Under the pieces are notes generated by a model. The model searched no databases. It was not told the DNA's origin and saw nothing but the letters and a program-made list of their open reading frames with translations. A DNA stretch of 64,000 nucleotides from Brucella sp. BE17 (GTDB taxonomy: Bacteria > Pseudomonadota > Alphaproteobacteria > Rhizobiales > Rhizobiaceae), in the NCBI RefSeq assembly GCF_039545455.1, contig NZ_CP154468.1, positions 930,001-994,000 of the forward strand, read 5' to 3'. Below, piece after piece: positions 28,472 through 36,990 of this stretch (position 1 is the first letter of the stretch; the number at the start of each line of letters is the position of its first letter). A program made the translations under genes and the position numbers.

Positions 28472-29053
28472 TCACAGCCATTTGGGTACATCGACACGCT
28501 CATAATTGCGTAGCTTGCCGATGAGGTCTTTTGCATCCGCATCCACCACGACAGAATGCCGGTGGGCTTGTGGCAGGAACTTTGACGTCACCATGTGATC
28601 GATAAAGGACAAAAATGGATCGAAAAACCCGAGTGTATTGAGAAGGCCGACGGGCTTGTCGACTTCCCCAAGCTGGTTCATCGTCCAGACTTCCATGAAT
28701 TCTTCCAGGGTGCCGATACCGCCGGGCAGTGCAATGAAGGCATCGGCGAGCTCGGCCATACGGTGTTTGCGCTGACGAAGCGTCTGAGACACTTCCAGTC
28801 CTGTGAGACTTGCATGCGTATGTCCCTTGAGATGCAAGCGCTCGGTGATGACGCCGTGAACCGTGCCACCTGCCATGAGTGCTGCATCGGCAACGATACC
28901 CATCAGACCTTTCGTTGTTCCACCATAAACCAGCGTGATGTTCGCATTGCCCAAAGCCTCACCGAGAGCTTTAGCGCCCTCCCCGTATTCCTTGGCACCA
29001 CCAAAATTGGAGCCGCAGAATACGGCTACAGACTTGATTTCCCTGACACTCAT
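28472..29053 (-). CDS. LOG-family nucleotide phosphoribohydrolase
   Basis: About 193 residues from ATG 29053 (GAGG upstream); the frame further to 29179 enters the preceding gene. Motifs: VAVFCGSNFG at the N-terminus, VYGGTTKGLMG and PGGIGTLEEFMEVWT. LOG proteins hydrolyse nucleoside 5'-monophosphates, classically cytokinin ribotides, to base plus ribose 5-phosphate. It is the last gene of the ureide/amide operon, 11 bp after the acetamidase gene, which is an unusual setting. Confidence 0.9.
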   Translation of the reverse strand: MSVREIKSVAVFCGSNFGGAKEYGEGAKALGEALGNANITLVYGGTTKGLMGIVADAALMAGGTVHGVITERLHLKGHTHASLTGLEVSQTLRQRKHRMAELADAFIALPGGIGTLEEFMEVWTMNQLGEVDKPVGLLNTLGFFDPFLSFIDHMVTSKFLPQAHRHSVVVDADAKDLIGKLRNYERVDVPKWL

Positions 29054-29064
29054 AACAACCTCAT

Positions 29065-30024
29065 TTAATATCTGCCCTTGCCGTTTGAGACCGGCAGGGC
29101 TTCTTTGGGGATCATCACATGGACACCTTTGCGAATATTGACAAGCTGACTGATCCGTACGTCGGCAGCGATACTGCACAAGGTGTAGGCTTGCGCAGGT
29201 GTCAGTTCGGTTCTCAAACAGATCATGCCAATGGCTCGCTGCAAGGCTTGGCGAATTGCTTCATCGAGGTCTTCATCCAGACCGATGGCAATCAGATGCG
29301 ACGCGGTTTCGCCATAGGGAAAAGTGTCAGCCGCCTTACGGATGATAGAAAAGCGTAAGTGCCCAACCAAAGCGGTCTCAACCGCCGTCAGACAGACCTC
29401 GCCGTCACCCTGACTGGCATGACCATCGCCCACGGAAACCAGCCCTCCCTCGATATTGACGGGAAGATAAAGGCTCGATCCCGTCACCAAGTCCTTGATA
29501 TCAAGATTGCCGCCATAATATCCTGGGAGAATAGATGAAATTTTTCCGTCGGCTATTTTGGGGGCTACTGCGATAATGCCGAAGAAAGGCCTTGCAGCAA
29601 TCTTAGAACCCCACGGGGATTTGATTGTTTTCGCAATGCGGTCAATTTCAAAATGCTGGACGCTATGTATATTGAACTCTTTCGGCAGCGCTCCCTTGCC
29701 GGGACGCATCGTATTGAACCCCCAACTGTCACGAAGATCGATATCCAGAATATCGACTTTGAGCATATCGCCGGGTCTGGCACCGCGAACATAAATGGGA
29801 CCCAGCAGAATATGCGGTCCCGGAAAAGGCACCAGCTTTTCATGGATTGCCAGAAGTTCGGGGCGGATTTGGGAGCTGTCGGCAGGAACTTCCTCGCACG
29901 CTCCACTGAGCGTGTGCACGATGACCGTATCGCCATTTTCAATTTCGAGAACAGGTTTCAGCCCTGCATCGAGAAAGCCCCAATGCACCGTATCAGGCCG
30001 TGCGACAAGCGTATGACTGGCCAT
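29065..30024 (-). CDS. Acetamidase/formamidase family protein
   Basis: About 319 residues from ATG 30024 (MASHTLVARP); the longer frame to 30066 overlaps the upstream gene. FmdA/AmdA family features: HWGFLDAGLKPVLEIENGDTVIVHTLSG, the acidic SVGDGHASQGDGEV motif and FNTMRPGKGALP. Family enzymes hydrolyse short amides to acid and ammonia in the cytoplasm. It is coupled to a DUF3830 gene (2-bp gap). With the allantoinase-like enzyme in the same operon it suggests stepwise hydrolysis of a cyclic amide. Confidence 0.88.
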   Translation of the reverse strand: MASHTLVARPDTVHWGFLDAGLKPVLEIENGDTVIVHTLSGACEEVPADSSQIRPELLAIHEKLVPFPGPHILLGPIYVRGARPGDMLKVDILDIDLRDSWGFNTMRPGKGALPKEFNIHSVQHFEIDRIAKTIKSPWGSKIAARPFFGIIAVAPKIADGKISSILPGYYGGNLDIKDLVTGSSLYLPVNIEGGLVSVGDGHASQGDGEVCLTAVETALVGHLRFSIIRKAADTFPYGETASHLIAIGLDEDLDEAIRQALQRAIGMICLRTELTPAQAYTLCSIAADVRISQLVNIRKGVHVMIPKEALPVSNGKGRY

Positions 30025-30026
30025 GC

Positions 30027-30440
30027 TCAGGCCAGTTCGATGCGAATTGGCTGTGCCCCTTCCCATAGGGTTTTCTTACCCAGCAATGGCAGCTTTTCCA
30101 GCCCTGATACCACTGTGATGAAGTGATTACCCGCAAGCTGTCCAACCTTGGAGGAAAAATCAACGCCGCCATAAGCAAGAAGAATTTCCGTTTCGCTGAC
30201 CCCGCCCGGATAAAGGATCATGTGGCCGGGCGCAGGATGACTGGTATGGTTTTCATAACCGACGCCGAAATCCTGATCGCCGAGTGGAATCCAAACCCCT
30301 TCGCCGCTCCAGCGAACATGGACGACCTTGCTTTCATAAGGCAATAATTTAACGAAGGCGGCGCAGGTTTGCGGAGCAGATTCCGTTTCCAGGCGAGCAT
30401 CGAATGTGTAGGGACCAGCGGTGATCTTGAGTTTGGTCAT
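30027..30440 (-). CDS. DUF3830 family protein (cyclophilin-like fold)
   Basis: 137 residues. The pattern of DUF3830 is visible: ITAGPYTFDARLETESAPQTCAAF at the N-terminus, VKLLPYESKVVHVRWSGEGVWIPLGD, then HPAPGHMILYPGG and a GGVDFSSKVGQLAGNHF block. Such proteins resemble cyclophilin-like TM1367 proteins and are often encoded beside acetamidases; their biochemical role is not known to me. The gene is immediately upstream of the acetamidase gene. Confidence 0.8.
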   Translation of the reverse strand: MTKLKITAGPYTFDARLETESAPQTCAAFVKLLPYESKVVHVRWSGEGVWIPLGDQDFGVGYENHTSHPAPGHMILYPGGVSETEILLAYGGVDFSSKVGQLAGNHFITVVSGLEKLPLLGKKTLWEGAQPIRIELA

Positions 30441-30481
30441 GTATGGGTTCCATATTGAAAGCCGACGATATTGTCGTTGAA

Positions 30482-31258
30482 TCAGCCGCCTGCGGCAAAA
30501 CGGTCACTGCGAACCGCCCAGCCAGTGACACGGGCCTCAACCATCGAGAAGAGCGCATAAAGCGTGACCCCCAGAAACGCGAGAATGAAGAGGCCAGCGA
30601 ATACAAGCGGCACATCGAAGGTTGAGCTTGCGATCATCATTAGATTGCCTATACCGCGATTGGAAGCAACCGTTTCGGAGATGACCGTTCCGACAAAGGC
30701 CAGCGTCGCCGCCACCTTCAACGATGCGAAGAAATAGGGCATCGTCCGTGGCAAGCCAATATTCCAGAGAATCTCCAGTTTTGATGCCTTGAGCGAACGC
30801 ATGACGTCCTGAAGTTCGGGCTCAGTGGACGCAAGACCGGTGGCAACATTCACGACAATCGGAAAAACGCACATCACCATCGCCGTCAATATGGCAGGTA
30901 CCGTTCCTGCACCAAACCACAGAACCAGGATCGGAACGATTGCCACCTTGGGTATTGACGAAAAGCCGACGAGGATCGGATAGGCTACGTCATAGGCCAG
31001 CCTCGATGAGCCGATCAACATGCCGAGCATAACGCCGATGAAAATTCCAAGGCCAAACCCGACAAGGGTTGTATAAAGCGTCTGCAAGGCGTGAGGCCAA
31101 ATACCCGGGAACTTGACCCACAATGTGTAAAAAGCCTGCGAGGGCCGCGGCAGTACCAGTGATGACACATTGAAAAGAAGACAAATCAATTCCCAGGCAA
31201 TGAAAAAGCCAAGAATGCAAGCAATAGATAAAACACGGCGTCTGGTATCGGGTTTCAT
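30482..31258 (-). CDS. ABC transporter permease (TauC/SsuC/ThiX type)
   Basis: 258 residues with about six membrane segments and the EAA-like loop LKASKLEILWNIGLPRTMPYFFASLKVA. It belongs to the permeases that work with NMT1-like binding proteins (aliphatic sulfonates, nitrate, pyrimidine precursors). It overlaps the ATPase gene by 4 bp. The short C-terminus ends VTGWAVRSDRFAAGG. Confidence 0.9.
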   Translation of the reverse strand: MKPDTRRRVLSIACILGFFIAWELICLLFNVSSLVLPRPSQAFYTLWVKFPGIWPHALQTLYTTLVGFGLGIFIGVMLGMLIGSSRLAYDVAYPILVGFSSIPKVAIVPILVLWFGAGTVPAILTAMVMCVFPIVVNVATGLASTEPELQDVMRSLKASKLEILWNIGLPRTMPYFFASLKVAATLAFVGTVISETVASNRGIGNLMMIASSTFDVPLVFAGLFILAFLGVTLYALFSMVEARVTGWAVRSDRFAAGG

Positions 31259-32094
31259 ACGCTTGTTTCCTTCACGCTGCGGGCATGAACAATCCGTTCG
31301 CGAAGGCGCTGGGTCAGCGACACGAATTCAGGTTCATATGCAATTTCAATGGTTCTGGGACGGGGGAAGTCGACCGGGCTGTCCTCGATGATCCGGCCCG
31401 GACGGGCCTGCATGACGCAAATTCGTGAGGACAAATAGGCCGCCTCCTTCAGATCGTGGGTCACCAGAAGAACAGTTGGACTTTGCTCCATCCAGAGATT
31501 CTGCATGATTTCCCAGAGTTCCTCGCGCGTGAACTGGTCAAGAGCGCCGAACGGTTCATCAAGCAAAAGCAAAGTCGGTTCATGAATGAGCGCACGACAC
31601 AGAGAAGCTCTTTGTTGCATACCGCCCGAGAGCTGCCAGGGAAACTTGTTGCCGAAACCCTGTAAACCGACCTGTTTGAGAAGGGCTTCCGCCCGATCGC
31701 GATAAGCGCCTTTTTTATCCTTGGAAAAAGTTCGCTTAAAAGGCGGGACGATCTTCAAAGGCATCATAACATTGTCACGTATATTGAGCCATGGCAGCAA
31801 TGTCGGGTTCTGGAAAGCCATGCCAATGCGCACATCATTGGCGCCGATTTCCCTGCCATCGATGAAAATATGCCCATCAGAAGGCACCAGCGTGCCTGCA
31901 ATCAGCTTGAGTATGGTCGACTTTCCACAGCCGGACGGCCCGACGAGGGCGACGAACTCACCCTTGTCGATCTGAAGCGAGGTTTCGGCGAGGGCAACGG
32001 TTCTGTGATCTCCCTCTCCGAACGTGACATTCACGCGTTCGATATCGATAATCGTTCGAGAGCGTTGCGGAACCTTTTCCAGCAGAGTTGTCAT
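31255..32094 (-). CDS. ABC transporter ATP-binding protein (TauB/SsuB type)
   Basis: 279 residues. Walker A is GPSGCGKST, the Q-loop MAFQNPTLLPWLNIRDNVMMPL, the signature LSGGMQQRASLCRAL and Walker B LLLLDEPFGALD; the LPWLNIRDNVM stretch is typical of the sulfonate/nitrate/pyrimidine group. It overlaps the amidohydrolase gene upstream and the permease gene downstream by 4 bp each, so import and catabolism are translationally linked. Confidence 0.93.
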   Translation of the reverse strand: MTTLLEKVPQRSRTIIDIERVNVTFGEGDHRTVALAETSLQIDKGEFVALVGPSGCGKSTILKLIAGTLVPSDGHIFIDGREIGANDVRIGMAFQNPTLLPWLNIRDNVMMPLKIVPPFKRTFSKDKKGAYRDRAEALLKQVGLQGFGNKFPWQLSGGMQQRASLCRALIHEPTLLLLDEPFGALDQFTREELWEIMQNLWMEQSPTVLLVTHDLKEAAYLSSRICVMQARPGRIIEDSPVDFPRPRTIEIAYEPEFVSLTQRLRERIVHARSVKETSV

Positions 32095-33536
32095 GCTTTA
32101 ACGCTCCCTGACACCGAGGTCACGGCTGCCATCGTCTGATCCGTATGGCGTGGCTCCGGCGCAGGCATTTCCTGTATTGCGTGAACGGAACGGCCCCAAC
32201 CGCGTGCGTCTCCCTGCAGTTTGCGGTTTTTCATCACAAATTTTCCGCGTACAAGAGTATGGATCGGAAGAGCCTTGGCTTTCATGCCATTCCATGGCGT
32301 GATCTTGGCGCGCGACTGCATCGCGCGGTCCTCAATCGTCCATGACCGGTTCGTATCTACAATCGCAATATCCGCATCCGAGCCGACCATGAGAGCGCCT
32401 TTTCGCGGAAATAATCCCCAACAACGGGCAGGATTTTCCGCACTCCAGCGCACATAATCGGAAAGACTAGCACCGCGACGATCTGCTTCGGTTATCATGA
32501 GTGGCATCTGCGTTTCGACACCGGGAAAACCACAATCAACCGTCCAGATATCCTCGCGTGTTTTTTCATCGCGAGAATGCGGTGCATGGTCGGTCGCAAT
32601 CATATCAATCGTCCCCTCAACCAGCGCCTGCCAAATGGGGTCCTGGTTTTCCTTTTCGCGCACGGGTGGATTGACACGGATTACCCCGCGCAAGGTCTCG
32701 TAATCGTCGTCCGATAAAAGCAGATATTGCGGACAAGTCTCTCCCGTAATATCCACACCGCGTGCTTTGGCTTCAGCCAGAGGGCGCAGTTCGGCTGCTG
32801 AGGATATATGCAACACATGAATACGCGCGCCGGTCCATTCGGCCAATATGGCTGCGCGGGCAACGGCTTCGGTCGCGACCACAGCCGGACGAGCGGCAAG
32901 ATGAGCCAGCGGATCAATACGCCCGGCTTCACGCAGACGGGCCTCGCGGCGCTCCATGATCGTGTTGGTTTCGGCATGAAGAGAAATCCGCTTGCCGGTC
33001 GGCGCAACGACCTCGAAGGCTTCAAGCATGGCACCTGTCGAGGGTGACGGAATACGACCGAACGTATTGCCCATGTAGAGTTTAAAGCCGATGATACCGC
33101 CTTCGATCAACGCGGGAACATTTTCGATACTATCTTCGCCGAGTACGGCATAAAGCCCGTAATCGACATGGGACTTCGCATTAGCAATCGCATGCTTGTC
33201 TGCAAGGCTTGCAGCATCCGAAACGGTCGGTATCGTGTTCGGCATGTCAAAAACCGTCGTGACGCCACCAAACGCGGCAGCAGCGGTTCCGCTGGCAAAA
33301 TCCTCTTTCTGCGGATAGCCCGGATCGCGAAAATGCACATGCACGTCGATGGCTCCGGGCAGGATATGCAGACCTGTTGCATCCAGGCTTTCCCGGAAGC
33401 GCGGCATCGCCTGCGGCTCTCCTATGGCGATGATCTTGCCGTCCTTTACCGCAATGCTGGCCTGATATTCCGCATCGGGAGAAACAATGGTTCCGCCATT
33501 GATGACGAGATCAGCGAAGATGTTGGAGTTAATCAT
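32091..33536 (-). CDS. Allantoinase/dihydroorotase/hydantoinase-type amidohydrolase
   Basis: About 481 residues. ATG 33536 has GAGG nine bases upstream and is preferred; GTG 33551 (overlapping the SDR stop) and ATG 33545 are alternatives. Binuclear metal ligands: HVHFRDPG, the carbamylated lysine in GFKLYMGNTFG, SLHAE, HVLHISSA and IATDHAPHS. VDCGFPGVETQMPL is typical of allantoinase and dihydroorotase. A proline-rich tail of about 30 residues follows the domain. It probably opens a cyclic ureide such as a hydantoin or dihydropyrimidine imported by the linked ABC system. Subfamily not decidable by eye. Confidence 0.85.
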   Translation of the reverse strand: MINSNIFADLVINGGTIVSPDAEYQASIAVKDGKIIAIGEPQAMPRFRESLDATGLHILPGAIDVHVHFRDPGYPQKEDFASGTAAAAFGGVTTVFDMPNTIPTVSDAASLADKHAIANAKSHVDYGLYAVLGEDSIENVPALIEGGIIGFKLYMGNTFGRIPSPSTGAMLEAFEVVAPTGKRISLHAETNTIMERREARLREAGRIDPLAHLAARPAVVATEAVARAAILAEWTGARIHVLHISSAAELRPLAEAKARGVDITGETCPQYLLLSDDDYETLRGVIRVNPPVREKENQDPIWQALVEGTIDMIATDHAPHSRDEKTREDIWTVDCGFPGVETQMPLMITEADRRGASLSDYVRWSAENPARCWGLFPRKGALMVGSDADIAIVDTNRSWTIEDRAMQSRAKITPWNGMKAKALPIHTLVRGKFVMKNRKLQGDARGWGRSVHAIQEMPAPEPRHTDQTMAAVTSVSGSVKA

Positions 33537-33547
33537 GTCATTCATCC

Positions 33548-34339
33548 TCACAACGCAGCCCAGCCGCCATCGACGGGCAGGTCGACACCCGTAATCTGTC
33601 GTGAAGCATCACTCGCCATGAAAAGGCAGGCATTGGCGACATCCTCACCAAGGGTGATGCGCTTCAAAGCATAATCTGCTGCATGGCGTTCGGCAGCGTC
33701 CGCTTCGCTGATGCCGAGCCTGGACGCCATTGTCTTGCAGACCTTGTCGCGAAAACGCGGACCATCGACCATTCCGGGTGCAACACAATTGACATTGATA
33801 TTGTGCTGACCAACCTCCAGAGCAAAACTTTTGGTAATACCGCGAAGTCCCCACTTGGACGCAGAATAGGCAAGCCTTCCTGCCTTCCCATGCATGCCGA
33901 ACGTACCGCCGACATTAACCACCTTGCCGTACTTCTGGGCAATCATTGTCGGTAGAACGGCACGGATTGTATGGAAGCAGCCATTCATGTTGAGGGTGAC
34001 GATGTCATCGAACTCCCCGGGCGTGGTTTCGGCCCCGGTTTTGCCCATGGGCCCTGAACCACCCGCGATATTGACAAGGATATCAATGCGACCGAATGCC
34101 GACAACGTCGCTTTCGCGGCGGCATCACACTGCGCTGCATCGGTCAGATCGCAGCCCAACACGACAACAGAAAGACCATTTCCCTTCAGTTCCGATGCCA
34201 AAGGCTCTATTGCCGATGTATCGCGTCCAACCAGAGCAAGCTTGCAGCCTTCGGCGGCAAAAGCGCGCGTAACGGCTTCGCCCATTCCCTTGGCAGGTCC
34301 GGTGATAAGCGCGACTTTGTCCTTTAGATTAAGGTCCAT
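33548..34339 (-). CDS. Short-chain dehydrogenase/reductase
   Basis: 263 residues, classical SDR. NAD(P)-binding TGPAKGMG replaces the canonical TGxxxGIG with Met for Ile; NIAGG is the NAG-type motif, the catalytic YSASK is intact and the end is VDLPVDGGWAAL. It sits between the NMT1-like binding protein and the amidohydrolase in the ureide operon, so it probably oxidises or reduces a ring substituent or intermediate. The substrate is unknown. Confidence 0.9.
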   Translation of the reverse strand: MDLNLKDKVALITGPAKGMGEAVTRAFAAEGCKLALVGRDTSAIEPLASELKGNGLSVVVLGCDLTDAAQCDAAAKATLSAFGRIDILVNIAGGSGPMGKTGAETTPGEFDDIVTLNMNGCFHTIRAVLPTMIAQKYGKVVNVGGTFGMHGKAGRLAYSASKWGLRGITKSFALEVGQHNINVNCVAPGMVDGPRFRDKVCKTMASRLGISEADAAERHAADYALKRITLGEDVANACLFMASDASRQITGVDLPVDGGWAAL

Positions 34340-34385
34340 TTCATTTCCGTTTCGGTGGTTTTGTAAGTTCAGTCTGGCTACAGCA

Positions 34386-35438
34386 TCATTTGGTGACGGA
34401 CTTCACCAACTCACCTTGTGGCGGCAGGTAGCTGCGATCGAAGATTTCATTGATCTTTGGCGTCCGCGGCAGATTGTTTGCTTCGACAAGAATGTCGATA
34501 GACTCCGCCAAACGGGCGTCATCAACGTTGCCAAGTCCGACAGTTGCCAGTTCGGGATGGTTCATCTCCTCGGCCAGCGTTGCGTCAAAGCGCTCCCGCT
34601 CCACGTCGACATTGATCAAGGGTTCGCGAACCCGCACAGCTTCTACCGCAGCATCAGGGTCGGCAATCGCCGCCTTGACGCCCCTGTTCAAGGCCCGAAG
34701 AAAGCCTTTGACCGCCTCCGGGTTTTTGGCTGCAAAGGACTTGGAAACGATAATGGCATTCGAATAGAGGTCCATGCCGTAGTCACCATAATTGATGTAA
34801 CGGATCTCCTCATTCGTATCGATGCCAATGAGTTTCGCACTAAAGCGGATTGTATTCACATAGCCAAAAACACCATCGACCTGTCCCTGCATCAGCATCT
34901 GTTCGCGAAGGTTAGGCTGCATGTTGGTGACTTCCACATTCGAGCAATCAGTCTTCGAAATCGTGCAAAGGGCCGGAAAAAGCTTAAGCGCACCATCATT
35001 TGCCGCACCGCCCAGTGTGTGTCCTGGAAAATCAGCCGGCGTCTTTATCGGGCTGTCCGTTTTAACCGCCACAGTGAAGGGCGGCTGGTTATAAAGCATG
35101 AAAATGCCGATCGGTGCTTCCTCGGGATTCTTCGCGGCAAGCTCGATCAGGGCGTTGATATCACCAAAACCCATATCGTAGGTGCCATTTGCGACAAGCG
35201 GCACCGCAGCACCGGAACCATTGCCCTGATCCATGGTGACATTCAGCCCCTCCTCTTTGAAGTACCCCTTGTCCTCGGCAAGAAACAGCAGACCCTGCGG
35301 TCCTTGATATTTCCAGTTCAACACAAGTTTTATACTGGTTTCTGCCCGCGCACTCACCACTGCGGTCAGTGGTGCAAGCATGGTCATTGCAGCGAGAGCT
35401 GCCATGCAGGCACGTCTTTTCATATGGAGGCTAGCCAT
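34386..35438 (-). CDS. NMT1/THI5-like ABC substrate-binding protein
   Basis: 350 residues with a Sec signal peptide (AALAAMTMLAPLTAVVSARA, cleavage near residue 32). The mature domain starts IKLVLNWKYQGPQGLLFLAEDKGYFKEEGL, the pattern of NMT1-like proteins that bind pyrimidine precursors, nitrate or sulfonates. It is the first gene of the leftward operon, 46 bp before the SDR gene, with a divergent LysR upstream. The ligand is presumably the cyclic ureide or amide degraded by the operon enzymes. Confidence 0.9.
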   Translation of the reverse strand: MASLHMKRRACMAALAAMTMLAPLTAVVSARAETSIKLVLNWKYQGPQGLLFLAEDKGYFKEEGLNVTMDQGNGSGAAVPLVANGTYDMGFGDINALIELAAKNPEEAPIGIFMLYNQPPFTVAVKTDSPIKTPADFPGHTLGGAANDGALKLFPALCTISKTDCSNVEVTNMQPNLREQMLMQGQVDGVFGYVNTIRFSAKLIGIDTNEEIRYINYGDYGMDLYSNAIIVSKSFAAKNPEAVKGFLRALNRGVKAAIADPDAAVEAVRVREPLINVDVERERFDATLAEEMNHPELATVGLGNVDDARLAESIDILVEANNLPRTPKINEIFDRSYLPPQGELVKSVTK

Positions 35439-35498
35439 TCACTCAGTTCCCCTTTTTATGTGAAAAGGCCTCTTGCGCGAGGCTCTGTCATTCGTGTT

Positions 35499-35525
35499 TG
35501 ATCGCGATCATTACACTGTTCAGTG
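35499..35525. promoter_or_regulatory. Palindromes in the divergent SBP/lysR promoter
   Basis: TGATCGCGATCA (35499-35510) is a perfect 12-bp palindrome. CACTG-TT-CAGTG (35514-35525) follows; read on the minus strand it is TTCAC-TGAACA-GTGTAA, similar to the TTCAC-N7-GTGAA site next to the paralogous lysR/atzF promoter. The location between two divergent genes fits a LysR operator. Confidence 0.45.
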
Positions 35526-35587
35526 AATCCCTCTAGCGCTATTATCGACCTACACCGATGTCAAAAAGGCATCACTCGGAGATCACC

Positions 35588-36478
35588 ATGCGTCACCTTA
35601 AATTGCTTCATCAGGTTTCCGAGATTGCGCGCGCCGGCTCGATCAGGCAGGCAGCCGACAATATGAACATCACCGCCTCGGCGATGAATCGGAAGATTCA
35701 GGATCTCGAGCAGGAAATAGGCATGCCCATCTTCGAGCGCCGACCCAGAGGCGTCAAACTGACGGCTGCCGGTGAACTCTTTGTGCGTTATGCCCGCAGT
35801 CAGATTGCCGATGCAGACCGCATGAACTCGCAATTCGAGGATTTGAGAGGGCTTCGCAGAGGACCTGTCAATATTGCCTGCAGTCAGGCACTCGCACTGG
35901 ATTTCCTGCCATCACAGATCGGCCAGTTCAGGCAGGATAATCCACGTCTTGTCTTTAATCTCAAGGTCATGGACCACAATGCCGCGATCAACTCGTTGAT
36001 TGATTATGATGTGGATCTGGCGCTTGTCTATCGTGCCACTATAAGGCCGGCCATCCGCATCGTAAAAACGGCCCCGCAAAGACTGACGGCTATTTTGCGC
36101 AAAGATCATCCGCTGGCGGCCAAACAGTCACTCAGACTTTCCGATTTTGTCGGTCTCCCGCTTGCCCTCCCCGATCAGACGCTCAGTGGACGGCAGCTCA
36201 TCGATGAAATTAGCGCTCGGCGGGATTTTCATCTCAACATCATGGCTGAAACCAATTCTTTCGAAATGCTGCGCGGGCTAGTTCTGTACAGCAACATGAT
36301 TTCGTTCCAGATCGCAATTGGCGCACCCAAAGAAGAATATGGTGCAGATATAACTGCCCGCCCGATAGACGAGCGTGATATTCCAAGCTCAGATCTCAGC
36401 CTTTGCCAGTTACGCGACCGTATTCTGCCTGTTGCTGCGGCCAGTTTTGCAACACAGTTGATGAAGAATTTGTACTGA
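35588..36478 (+). CDS. LysR-family regulator of the ureide/amide operon
   Basis: About 296 residues from ATG 35588 (MRHLKLLHQV), chosen for GGAG six bases upstream; an in-frame ATG ten codons earlier lacks one. The HTH is ARAGSIRQAADNMNITASAMNRKIQDLEQEIG. The effector domain contains VNIACSQALALDFLPSQI. It is paralogous to the LysR gene at 25585-26490 and diverges from the NMT1-like binding protein gene, so it likely activates that operon. Confidence 0.88.
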   Translation: MRHLKLLHQVSEIARAGSIRQAADNMNITASAMNRKIQDLEQEIGMPIFERRPRGVKLTAAGELFVRYARSQIADADRMNSQFEDLRGLRRGPVNIACSQALALDFLPSQIGQFRQDNPRLVFNLKVMDHNAAINSLIDYDVDLALVYRATIRPAIRIVKTAPQRLTAILRKDHPLAAKQSLRLSDFVGLPLALPDQTLSGRQLIDEISARRDFHLNIMAETNSFEMLRGLVLYSNMISFQIAIGAPKEEYGADITARPIDERDIPSSDLSLCQLRDRILPVAAASFATQLMKNLY

Positions 36479-36559
36479 TCACCGTCCACGGTCAGATCAT
36501 GATCAACAACGAGTGTGGCAAATCTGAAATTCGTAACACTGACTGAAGCAAGTCCATAA

Positions 36560-36838
36560 TCATTCGGGCCCTCCAAAGTCCCGAAGCCCGTTCCACAGAG
36601 GGAACAAGCCCTGGCAAGCGTTCATGCCACGTCGATCAATCCCTTGGGTTATCAGGTTGGGCGCAGTAACTATCACGATTATGTACCAATTCTGTCGATT
36701 ACCGGTCATGACGTGTCCGGCTTTGTCGAAACTCTCGAGCCGGTCGTGACCAGACCAGACTGGACGAATCACGGATTGCAATATGAATGTTGGCATCATG
36801 ACGCCGTCACGATCAAAATCGATGCGCGAGGAGAATAA
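36560..36838 (+). pseudogene. Orphan coding-like fragment, C-terminal piece of an unknown protein
   Basis: A 92-codon open frame without a start codon at its head runs to a TGA-free TAA stop near 36838. It reads like real protein, with [38 protein letters not shown] and a terminal KIDARGE. The composition is rich in His, Tyr and Trp and unlike a random frame. I do not recognise the family. It sits in the 512-bp gap between lysR and the binding protein at 36991 and is probably the remains of a deleted gene. The rest of the gap shows nothing else recognisable. Confidence 0.35.
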
Positions 36839-36990
36839 CCACATCATGCGTACCGGGATTCGGATATTTATCCCGCACTTTTTTGCTAAAATATTACAAT
36901 AAAAACAATGTGATGAGCAGATGCCTTGCAACGCTCATCCTTATGCATAATAGTCGCCGCATTTCAAAAATTACAAAAGAGGGGTTTTCA

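Noticed and set aside
33894..35501. 535-codon plus-strand open frame
   Set aside because: It is antisense to the well-supported NMT1-like binding protein and SDR genes and has no domain, low-complexity composition and no ribosome-binding site.
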